Assembly (NCBI GenBank): GCA_949130495.1 | Contig: OX422210.1 | Span: 499,325,760 to 499,389,759 of the forward strand | Length of the DNA stretch: 64,000 bases | Direction: 5' to 3' | Source: Sambucus nigra | Taxonomy: Eukaryota; Streptophyta; Magnoliopsida; Dipsacales; Adoxaceae | In this document: piece after piece, positions 26,701-38,700 of the stretch | Position numbering within the stretch: position 1 is the stretch's first letter | How the letters are laid out: each line of letters begins with the position of its first letter | Notes under the pieces: generated by a model | The model's database searches: none | Told to the model about the DNA's origin: nothing | Seen by the model: only the letters and a program-made list of their open reading frames with translations | Made by a program: the position numbers and the translations under genes

Positions 26701-29700
26701 CCAAGAACTGGACTTCCTTCAACCAAAACCCGCACTTCTCGTATTTTGCATACAACTCGTTCTGACGAAGTGTCTGCAAAACCTGCCTCAAATGCTCGGC
26801 GTGCTCCTCCTCTGTCTGAGAGTAAACCAGAATGTCATCAATGAAGACAATGACAAACTGATCTAGGAAATCCCTGAACACTCTGTTCATCAAGTCCATA
26901 AACACTGCTGGAGCGTTGGTCAAGCCGAAAGGCATAACCCAAAACTCGTAAGAACCATATCTCGACAAAAACGCAGTCTTCGAGACATCCTCCTCCCTGA
27001 TACCCAACTGATGGTATCCTGACCTCAAGTCAATCTTCGAGAAGAAAGAAGCTCCTCTCAACTGGTCGAATAAGTCATCGATTCGAGGCAACGGATACTT
27101 ATTCCGTATCGTGACCTTATTCAACTCTCGGTAGTCCACGCACAATCTCAGTGAACCATCCCTCTTCTTCACAAACAAAACTGGAGCGCCCCAAGGTGAG
27201 GTACTCCTGCGAATAAAGCCCTGCCCTAACAGCTGCTCTATCTGATCCCGTAACTCTCGCATCTCAGCTGGAGCCATACGGTACGGTGCACGTGCTATAG
27301 GTCTCGTACCCGGTAGCAAATCAATAACGAAGTCTATCTCTCGACTGGGTGGTAAGCCTGGTATCTCCTGAAACACATCCGAATACTCCCTGACAACCGG
27401 GATCGAATCTAAAGGAATAACAACCTCCTTAGAGGTATCCTCCTCTATGTAATACAGATGAGCGGTCGATCCTCCCTCTGGGCGAGGCATCGCAACTACA
27501 AACATCTCTTGCCCCGGAATGGCAAAAACAATGCTCCCGCTGAAGCAATAAATCATGGCCCTATATGCTACGAGCCAATCCATACCGATGATCACATCAT
27601 GAACATGCATGTCTAACACTAACATGTCCGCAGGTAATACCAAACCACCAACCTCTACCCCCACTTCCCGGCATATAAAGAAAATAAGTGACCCACTCCC
27701 TAATGGTGAGTCGACGCACGTCACTGTGCTCTCTGCCGTAGCTAACAATCCTAAAGCTTTCGCGAAGTGTGTAGCAATAAAGCAGTGTGTAGCACCCGTA
27801 TCAAATAACACCCGACCCATAGTGCCATGGATAGAAAACGTACCCTCGATCGCGGGCGGTGCCTGTGGAACTGCAGCCTGGTGAACGTTGTAGACACGTC
27901 CATACTGTAGCTGCCCCTGCTGAGCTGGGACTGCTGGAATGGGTGGCAAGGCTGCCATCTGTGGCGGTGCAGGAAGAGCGGCGGGAAACATAGGTCTTTG
28001 TGGCTCCTGGCGAGCACCCTGCTGCTGCTGCTGTGGGGCCCTGCCCCTATCAGGACAATCCTGCTTCTTATGGCCAGTCTTGCCACAAGTAAAGCACTTC
28101 CCTGGGAAGTTCCCTCCCCTCTGCCCCGGCTGTCCCCGGCCCTGGTGGCCGTTACCAGTCCTCCCTTGGCCCTGCTGGCCCTGATGGAACTGCTGCCCAT
28201 TCTGCCCCTGCTGGCCCTGATGGCCGTTTGGACCCTGATGGCCCTGGCGGAAACCTCCCTGTCCCTGCCTGTAGTTCCCTGACCGGAACCTCTTATTGTC
28301 CCCCTGCTGGGTACCCTGCTCAGTCTGTCTCTGCTCCTGACCGGTCTGTACCCCGCTGGCACCATGTCCTCCAGTCCTGCCCTGATGGCTAGACTCCTCT
28401 GACCGCTTGCCCTCGGCCATATGAAAACGGTGGTCCTGGCAGTGTAATAATGCAGCGTTAACCACATCAGAATACGTGGCCAACGATAGGTTCCCTAGCA
28501 GATGCTGACGGATCCTCCAATTCAACCCATCAGTGAACTTCTCTATCTTCTTCTTCTCTGTTGGAATCTCGTCTGGAACGATATTCAACAGGTTAGTGAA
28601 CTCGGCCTCATACTCGGCCACTGTCTTGCCCTCCTGCTTCAAACTCATCAGCTTCCTCCTCATCTCTGTATGAACTGCGGATGGAAAGTACTTGCGGTCG
28701 AACCGCACCCAGAACTCCTGAATCGTGAGGGTATCCCTCTCCTCCGCGGTGGTAATAGACTCCCACCACTGTAGTGCAGATCCCACTAGCTTGAAAGTAG
28801 CTAGCACCTGTTTCTGAACGTCAGTGCACTCATGCATCCTCAAATGCCTCTGTATGTCCTTCCTCCATTGGCTCGAGACTACCACGTCTGAGCTACCTGC
28901 AAACTCTGGCGGATGCGCTTTCTGAAAGGCGTCTCGTACACGCTCCCAAGCAGACGGGAATGCATTAACCTGTGCTGGCGCGGCAACTGGCGCCTGAGGC
29001 GGTGCCTGCTGAATCACGGCAATCGCGGCATTTACCGCTTGGGCTACTATAGCAGCAACCTCAGCGGCGTTCAACATACCCTGAACTGGAGCGGGCTGGG
29101 GTTCGGGCGTTGCATTCCTGGGAACTCGTCGTGCACGTCGTGGAGGCATCTGAAATAAGAACAAAGTTTATAAGTTCGCAGTTTATAAACTTAATATAGC
29201 TGAAGAACGAAGCATACACAAAAGAGTACAACAGTCCTAAAATATAGGGCTCTATATCAAAGAAAACGTAGCGGAAACATAATATCCGTACAGATCCTAA
29301 AGGACACTAGAACCTGATGCTCTGATACCACCTGTGACACCCCGACTAATTAAATACCGGGTAGCTACTCCTTTATAAAATTAATTCAAAATGCCAAGTT
29401 GGCTCAGTTAATAGCATCACTGTCGAAAACATTTTATTTTTACCAACCACCTAGTATTTAAAAAGCAAGTTGCCAAATTTTAATTTAAGTCTGATTAACA
29501 TGCAACAAGAGTAATGAAGAAACAAATAACTCCATTCACCATACTGAAGTAAAATGAATAACCATCACAATAGAAATAAATAGAGTCTGGAGGAAACCCC
29601 TCACTACAATCCCATACTGAAATAAATAACTGAAACTGAAATACTACATGCTAAAGTCTGAAAACTGAAATGTAAAAGATGCTCTAAATAGGAATGGGCA

Positions 29701-32700
29701 ACATGCCCTACAACTGATAGATAGATCGTGACTCTGGAATCCAAAAGATAGAAGCGTCTATGAGCAAATCCCTGTAGCTTCCACAAACAGCTACAGCTCG
29801 TCACCTGAATGAGTACCTATGCTTGGTGTCCTTATGGCTGAGCACCTAAAATGGGTTTACAAGAAAAAGATTTGAAAAGTAAACGGGTCAGAGCCCGAAT
29901 GTGTTATATTTTAAAAAACCTGCAAGTGCTTTAAAAACATTTAAAACATTAAATGCAAAGTACATGTTAGGACGTGCACTCACATTATATTCTCACCTCT
30001 CGTCTAACTGTGCACTCCTAACGCAAGTACCCATCTATAACTATCCATACTACTAGCTAAGTGGCAACGTATCTAGCTAGACTGCCAAAGGTTCTACCCA
30101 TAATACTTGGTTCCCTTATCATATAACGCTCTTAATTAAATAGGGTTTAGTTTAACTCAGATACTCAATATACACTATATATATCACTATTAGTCAACTT
30201 ACTATATAACTCGAAACAACACCGTAATATATTTACAACATTAACATGAGGATTCCCATTAATATAATGTATATTATTCATCTCATAAATATACAATACA
30301 AGCACCCCGCAATCTAAGCTGTAGTGCACACATACTCTGCTATCCATCCCGGTACATCACGTACATAAGGATTACATATTCCGAATCTCTCAGGAATAGT
30401 TTACCGATAACAACATCACAAATAATGGAGGCGAACACAGTCACCATCACATGGGTCACGCACATACCTACGCTCCCATGATCAGCGGACTTATTAATAT
30501 CACAATAAGTCTTTCTATGACCTATGTTCATCAAGGTACCAGTCTATATCCCCCCCGTAGGCACACAAGGATTAGAGGGTCCTAAGCGAACGAAACCTCC
30601 CGTGATAGCAAGTATGGTAGGTATGTCATACATACAATCCATATATCAATACTAAGTTAACACACATCTTAGTAATACTGTATTATATTCGTAGTACATA
30701 TTGTACTCTCGTACTAATTATAATTATCACAACTTATTTTATTCCGGTTCATAATTATACGTGCCATAATTTATCCTCACATCGTAGTAGACACTCACGT
30801 CTCAACCCAAACGGTTCATTGAATATAACTCTAGTGTATGATTTACTCATCTCAATAACCCAAAAGTCCCAAATCAATCACTATATCATCAAAGGAATAC
30901 TAACTCTACCCTTGAACCAGTTCCCGGGACTCCAAAAGTCAAAACAGTCCAAAAAGGACCAAACTGTCAACTCGTTAGAAGTCTCGTTCGAACGAGGCTT
31001 CGAACGAGTTTGGACTGTCAGGTCGTTAGAAGTCTCGTTCGAACGAGGCTGTTCGAACGAGATCCCAGTTCGTTCGAACGAACTGACCCTTCTAACGATA
31101 TCTCGTTCGAACGAGATATCGAACGAAATCCCCACTCGTTAGTAGCGACTGGTCAACTCGTTAGAAGCTCGTTCGAACGAGTTCGTTCGAACGACCTGGG
31201 GGTTGCTTCTAACGAGAGGCCAGTTTCGGCCCAGAATTTCCCAAAAATCGTTTTTCATCATTTTTACTCCTCAAATCACCTCTAAAATTTATCCCAACGA
31301 TTGTTTTAAAGTCTCTAAACAATTCTAAACATAGTATAACCACATCCTATCACGTTTGTATGGATTTACTCACCCAAATCATCAATCAATTTACAATTAC
31401 TTAAACTTTTCCCCAATTCATTTATGAACATGAACCCTAAAATTTGGAACCTTCAATTCATCAAATAAAATCCGTTTTTCTTTCACCCAAATCATGTATT
31501 AACATCAGATTAATCATTTACCTATCCTTCTACATGCAATCCTTCTCAAATTCCTCAAGTTTTATCATCTAGACTACATGGGTTTTCATATTTCATCAAG
31601 AACAACCATAAATCTGAATTTTCTAACATGGAAAAGACATTCTCAGTAATTAAATGGAAATAAAGTCACTTGCCTTGGTTTGATTTCTGAATTTGGTGTG
31701 GATTCGGTGTAGAATTTCTGCAGAATTCCTCTCTCTCTCTCCTTCTCCAAGCTTTCTTCTCTAAAAAGCTATGGTGGCTAGGGTTTTCTTTGGGGGAACT
31801 TATGAAAACCTAATTTAATAAACCTCCGTAGCTTGTTGGGTTAATAAGGGTTGGTTGGGTAAAATCCTTATCAGATTACAACTCTCAATTTTCGTCACTT
31901 TTAATTACCCAAAAATACCAAATTACTAAAATACCCTTTATGGTGCCGGAATGGCCTAAAAATACCCCGGGACCCAAACTATACCCCCGGCTAGTGTTTT
32001 CTGACTATCTCGACCCTTCCGGACGCGTTGGCGCACTCAAAACGACCATACGGATTATAGATTTTAAACTCACTTTTATTAACAAAATATTATACCGTGA
32101 CGCGGCGGTCCCACGCGTCTCAACAAAATTTCCAAATCGCCGTATATAAATCCCACGACAAATTTCATAATACCAAATACATATATAATCATATATGTAC
32201 ATAATCAAATACCAATTCGCATCTCATTAGTATTTATAACCCGGATTAATTTCCAATTAATACGCATTTAATTAATTAATCCAAAAAATAAATATAGCCA
32301 AAAGTACGGGGTATTACAGCTGGATAGTATGTATTTTGGTCTTATGCAAACTCCACATAGTACGGCACCAAATCCCATTTTTTTTATTTTCCTTCAGCGA
32401 AGCATTTCAACAAATTACCCAAGTTTTGATTAACAACTTCCGTATGGCCATCTTTTAAGAGCATAGTTGTCAAAATCGTCCGATTCGCGATTCGAATCGG
32501 ACGATTCGATTCGATTCACTACTAAAACGATTCGAATCAACCTTAGAATCGCAAATGTCTAAAGAATCGGACTGAATCGGCGATTCACGATTCGAATCTT
32601 CCGATTCGGGTCCGTTTCGGTCTGATTCAGTTTTTTTTTTTTTTTTTTTTTTCCCGCGATTTTTTTACATTAAATTAATATATAGGCTCTTTATGATATA

Positions 32701-35700
32701 TATTTGTTTTATGTAGGGTGTTTTAAATTAATATGTAGGCTGTTTTATGATATATTTTTGGTTTTTACATTTTTAAGCTTAAAATGAATGAGAACATGTG
32801 CTACGGTTAATTTTTGTGATATATTTTGGTATATTATCATGTGCTATGATTAGTTTTTTGTCATATTACGCTTAATTACCAATTCTATAGTGTTAAATTC
32901 CATTTACGTATGTTTTACTACGTTTTTATTGTTTGGTTCCGATTCGACCGATACGATTCACGATTCGATTCACGATTCGCGATTCGGGGGGTAAACGATT
33001 CACGATACGATTCGCGATTTGACAACTATGTTTAAGAGTAGTAAGATGATTGAATATTTTAGTTTCCTTTCTTCCTCACAATCAGCCAGAAATGTCCTGT
33101 ACACTCTGATTGACAATCAAAGATTATAATATGATGAATTTAAAATGAACTTCAGCAATATTGGAGGTATCCGCTTGTCCTTCGACAGGGTATGAAAATA
33201 GAAATCTTGGAGAAACTCAATCCACCACTACGGTAATAGACTTTATTCATCTTTTAGTAGTGGTAGGCAGGCTGTGTTAGTTTGACCAGCGCTGGCAAGT
33301 TCGGCATCCCTCTAGGCTCTACATTCCTAGCAACAATGCAGAATAGCATGCTGTTCTGTGACCAACCAGGGACATTACCTTAGCCCTTTGAAGAGAAATA
33401 TGTCTTGAATATGGTAATTACAGCATTAGTTAGTCTTCACTGCTTGCATAATTGGCGCATAATATTCATCATCCAAATAGAAGTATCTGAAAGTATGAAA
33501 CCCCTGAACCTATGCCCTCACCACTTTTGAAAACGAAGCTCTCCTATTTAAAACATCAGCAACTCAATTCTTGCTTCCAGCCTCCTGCTTTATTGTGAAG
33601 GTGAAACCTTGTAAGAAACTGACCTATTTGGCATGGCTTTGATTCAACTTCGGCTCTCTGTTTATGTATTTAAGTGCGCTTGCCTGCCCCATTTGAGATG
33701 CAGGATTAGAGTTACCTAATACGCTCAGATCTATGCTTACCACTTATGAAGCACGGACACGGATAAGGGTGTTGTCGTGTCCAACACGACACGGACACGC
33801 CGACACAACAAACTTATAAAAACTAAGACACGACACGACATGACAAAATATAAATATATTTTTATACTCGTATATATATACTTTCATCTACTTTGCATAT
33901 CAAAAACAAAAATTAGTTATGAAACTAATTTATTGAAATTAACACGGTCCAGTATTTCACAATGACAGTAAAATTGTAAGTCAAAAACATGCATTTAAAT
34001 TAAGCGAGATAATAACTTCATTCTTTAACTTTTCTTCTTATTATTCATACACCCTTACACGATTTAATTTTACAAGATGACACTAGAATTTCTAAGTGTT
34101 TTTTAATTTTGGCACCCCGCCATGTTCGCGAAATGTCCAAGCCGTGTTCGTGAATTGTCTGCCTTTTTTTAAATATCAAACAAGTCTGACAAGCCACGCG
34201 GAGTGTCGTACGAGTGTCAGAGTGTTCGGAGTGTCCGACACGGGTACGTCACCTTCGGAGAAGTGTTCCTGCTTCTTAGCTTACCATGAACTGGGTCGCA
34301 AGACCCCAAACGACCTGGTACGCTATATATAGAGAGACCCCATGCTATTTATTTTTATTTTTATGTAGACTTAAAAACATATGTAGGGCCATTGAAAACA
34401 TTTATAGGCCATTGATTGATGCAGCTGCTGGCTGGCTGGTTTCCTCTTTTCCTAGGATCTATGGGAGCATGCATAAGCATTAATAAACCACCCAACTCTA
34501 ATACCACCTTGTCCTTATCAACTTGTAGTTACATAAGTTGACTAAAAAATTGTTGGTTATTTTCTTAGTGGTGCATATGCATGACACATGACCCGAGGAG
34601 GCGGGTCCGGAAAAAAATCTCAATTTTTAATTGTATTTTATTTTATTAGTAAAATAAATGAATATCCCTTTGAAATATACTAGGTTAGGGTCTTTAGGAC
34701 TTCAGTAATTTTAGGGTCTTTACTTGAACTTTGAGTATAACTAGAGGCTATTTTTGTATTTTATTTATTTTGTCCTTCTTAGTCTCTTAGTTTTAGGGTT
34801 AGCTTGACAAGTAAGCTAATCTCACCCTATAAATAAGGCCTTTGGCCTCCAATTTTAGTCACGACTTGACTTTTATAAATGAAGAATTAGAGTGAGAGTT
34901 TTCTCTTATTTATCATTGTTGTTGTTGTGTAGTGTAATTAATCGCTTCCGCAACCCACTACACATCAAATTGGTATTAGAGCGATGTTAGCTCTTGGTGT
35001 ATTTTTGTATTAAGTCGTGTACGAAGCCCGGTCCGAGTTATGGCTTCAACTCGGAACAACCATTCGATCGGGAGGGTGTCTTGGCCGAAAAATAATCAAA
35101 TGGCTGCCTATTTTGTGATCGAAACCCCCAAAACCACTCAATTATCTGATGAAGAATTGATATGGCGAATAGATCTTGACCCGAGGGCGAGGAGCCGCTA
35201 TGGATGAGCACCACCTCGGGTCACAACTCCCTTGTTCCCAAATTTTTATGCCACCACATCCTCCTCCACAACCATACCTATCAAACCCTAGATTTGAGTT
35301 CCTAAATCTCATATCTAAACCCATGCCCACCCAAAACCTTACCTTCCAACAAGAAAAATGTCCGTTCGTCCTTGCTGGAGCAGTTCCGACGACCCCCATC
35401 GAATTCCGCCGTCGAAAAACCCCTTCATTGGTCGTCGTTAGGAGTTTTTTTTACCAGATCCATCTGGATTGGATCTCGACTCGTAGCGACAATCCCCCAA
35501 CCTCCGAACCATTGCTAACTTGCCTCCTCGTAGCAAATCGTCTCGATCTCCCACCACAGAGGAGCAATGACCTTTGCTGGAGCCTTGAACATCCATTCGG
35601 AGCCTTGCCGGTCAAGATCCAACGCCTCCAAGTTCCACAACTGTATCCGACCATTAGTAAATCCCTCTGTTGGGCCGTGACTGGCCTACTAGACAACTGT

Positions 35701-38700
35701 CTAGCGTTTCCAACCTCCGGTGATGATCTCCGGCCTCAAGAGGTGGTTGTCTGGCCTCCGGCAACTCCATTGGCGGTTGGGCTTGGTGGGGAGGTTGCTA
35801 GAGTTTGTCAAGAGAAGAGGGTTATGGGCTAGGGTTGCATTTGGGCTCAAATAAAGAAGCTAAGGTTGTTGCCGATAGACAAAAAGGCCTCTATTCCTTT
35901 TATTCCCTCTCCCACTTGCCAAAATTGCCCCATTAGCCCCAAATCTTTTCAAACAACCCAATTGAGTGTTGATTTTATTGGAGTTGAGAAATTTGGGCAA
36001 CTCGCAAATAAGTGTTGAAAAATATTTTATTTGGGCCTCAAAATTTTCAAGAAAATTTTTTCACCCCCAATAAAATATTAAAAATATTTTTCAAAATTTG
36101 TTTCAATGGCACGGGAATTTGCAATTTTCCCCTCATGCTCGGGGATGAGTTTTTTCCGAAGGATGGGAGAGTGATGTATATGCATGAAACGTGGCGCAAG
36201 GAGACGAGCCCGAAAGAAAATTTCAATTTTTAATTGGATTTTAATTTAGTTTTTTTTTTTTTACTTTAATACATAACCAATTCTCGATTTTAGACTTGAA
36301 TACAACTTAATCAGTTTATTAGATTTTAGTACAATTTTTGTCGCTAAATGTGAAAATTTTGTCACTAAAACTGATTCTTATTTTTTATTACATTTAGCGA
36401 CGGAAAATATCATTTAGCGATGTAAAACGTACTAAAATCTAATAAATTGATAAAGTTGTATTAAAGTCGAAAATTGAGAATTAGTAATATATTAAAGTCA
36501 CAAAACCCCTTTATTTTATTAGTAAAATAAATGAATATTCCTTTGGAATATTCTAGGTTAGGATATTTCCGTACTTTAGTCATTTTAGGGTCTTTACTTG
36601 GTCTTTTAAGTATAACTAGAGGTTATTTTCGTCTCTTGCTTATCTTGCCCGTTTTAATCGTTTAGCTTTTAGGGTTAGTTTGATTAGCAAGCTAACCTCA
36701 CCCTATTTACTTTGGCCTCCATTTGTAGACACGACTTGACTTTTATAAATGAAGAATTAGAGTGAGAGTTTCCTCTATTTTATCATTGTTGTGTAGTGTA
36801 ATTAATCACTTCAGCTACCCACTAGACATCATATATGTTTTGTATGTGCTTTCAAGTGGACTACTGATTCGCTCCCTCTTTGTACTTCTTGTTTTCGAAA
36901 AAAGATAGATTGTTGGTTCAGCCAATATTACTTGGAATGTGGATCACTTCGATGCATGGTAAGGGTACGAGCGTGTAGTAGTCTATTGTGCCCGGTATTC
37001 AACATGTTGGGGTAGGTTTAGTTGGGGTGATGTTTCGGTTTGTGCTTTATTTGAAACTATTATTGGATAGGTTTGGATACCCATACAAGTATTTGTATAT
37101 TAAGTACACCAAAACAAACATATGCCCAATTTTTTTTTTCTCTAATTAAGTTTTTGTATAAAGGCACTTAGTATTGGAGTACCTATTTTTTATGGATTTG
37201 CTAGGGATAGAGCAAACTGAAAGACCTTGATCACATTCATTTTGCTTTCTCATTTGCCTTTGTTATTCTCTTCAAACTATACTTTGTTTGCATTTCAAGT
37301 TTTGTCATGTAACAAGCGTGTTTTTTTTGTTATTCATCTCCTCTTTTTTCCCCGTTTACGTTTACTTCAGTATTTTTTGGCTTATACTATATGTTACACT
37401 GGTTTTGTTGGACTCTTATGTATGGGGTGAATTTACTTCTATAATATGACATGGCTAACATCGCATATAAGTGAAACTTGGAAGACAAAACAAGGTTAAA
37501 ACAAAGACCCATAGAAATTGAATTTGATATTTTGCTGATGAAAATTTCTTGATGACCCTCCCTTTTGCCTATCAATGACCTTTTCTTTACCCCTTGACCT
37601 CTTTAGTGAAGTGACTTCTTTGTATGCTTTGTTGAATTGCTATGTAGCACGGACACGGACACGACACGACACGCACACGCCGACACGGCAAATCCAAAAA
37701 AATCAGGATACGACACGGCGGGGACACGACGCCAAATAAATATTTTTTATATTTAAAAAATATTAAATATCACATTAATACTAAGTTGAGTTTTTAAAAT
37801 AACAAGCTTACCTCCATTTTTTTAGAACTTATTCTATTTTCTACCCCTGTTTTTATAAAAAGTTTTATGTTTTTACCTAGCCGTGTACATTGCGTGTCCT
37901 TCTCGTGTCCAACTTTTTTTTAATGCCGTTTATGTCCGACCCGCCACGTGTCCATGCGGTGTCCTTTGAGTATCCGTGTCCTTTGAGTGTCCGACACTCG
38001 TACGACGCCTCTGGGGAAGTGTCCGTGCTTCATATGAATTGTTTTGCGTGTTATTAGATCTTATAGTCAATTCTTACTTATAAAGAGAAGAAATTGATAA
38101 TTAACATCTAGGAGGAAAACTCGTTTTGTACTTTACAGTCTACCTTAAGTTTTTTTGGATTGTGACTTCTACAGTTTATTCGCTTTCTAAGAAGAACTGA
38201 AGGTGTCGAAGCTGCTCGCAAGTACTTTTTAGATGCGCGGAAATCTCCGAGCTGCACTTATCATGTTTATGTTGCTTATGCCATGATGGCATTTTGCCTT
38301 GACAAGGATGCAAAGGTGATTAATAATTTAAAAATTTTCGCCATTTCTTACACAGTACGAGAACATTGGTAGAAGGCTCTGCATGGAACTGTGTCTAGAG
38401 ATGGGGAAAAAGTTCTGGTCTACTCAACGAATTTTTATAAAAATTAATATATCATCTCTCTCTCTAAAGGCCTTGCTATTTTCCTCTTTATTACCGAGTA
38501 TTATGTGAAAGTTATCTTTATCGTTACTTCACTTTCATGCAGATTGCACATAATGTATTTGAAGCAGGGTTGAAACGATTTATGCATGAACCAGGATATA
38601 TTCTTGAGTGAGTTTGTATTCTAATTTAGAATTTCAATATACATCAGAGTGTGCTTGGTGATGCCTATAGTTTTGAATCTGAAAGAATATGACATGGGAC

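Larger units (their letters stand above)
21538..32318 (-). mobile_element. Complete Ty3/gypsy retrotransposon, Tekay (Del) chromovirus clade
   Basis: Two long LTRs (21538-24472 and 29333-32318) with TG...CA ends flank a 4.9-kb internal region. A perfect 5-bp target duplication GCTGG lies at 21533-21537 and 32319-32323. An iMet-type PBS, a polypurine tract and one uninterrupted gag-pol frame are present on the - strand. The LTRs differ by about four substitutions by eye plus one 51-bp indel, so the insertion is recent. It sits antisense in CSTF77 intron 6, between an LTR fragment and an older antisense gypsy remnant. The clade call rests on the pol C-terminus and LTR length. Confidence 0.97.
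32319..34507 (-). pseudogene. Decayed gypsy pol fragment, antisense
   Basis: On the - strand, broken frames give gypsy integrase text near 32340-32450 ([19 protein letters not shown], then [13 protein letters not shown]) and RNase H-to-linker text near 33490-33670 ([36 protein letters not shown]). Near 34497-34507 CTCTAATACCACC is a minus-strand PBS of the GGTGGTATTAGAG type, and TGTCCTTATC beyond it could start a 5' LTR. Gag and much of pol are gone. Two hAT elements (32462-33030, 33743-34278) interrupt it, and the Tekay element adjoins it at 32319. The family differs from Tekay. Confidence 0.75.

Noticed and set aside
27751..28467. 238-codon frame on the - strand with Arg/Gly/Ser-rich text
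   Set aside because: It is a shadow of the Gln/Gly-rich gag linker of the Tekay polyprotein in another frame.
35176..35832. Host protein of 218 residues
   Set aside because: It lies between two LTRs of an element without pol, overlaps the end of a short gag-like frame, and shows no domain.
35000..36170. Target duplication for the 34569-36831 element
   Set aside because: The five bases before the left LTR (CTTAG) and after the right LTR do not match, whichever right border I try.
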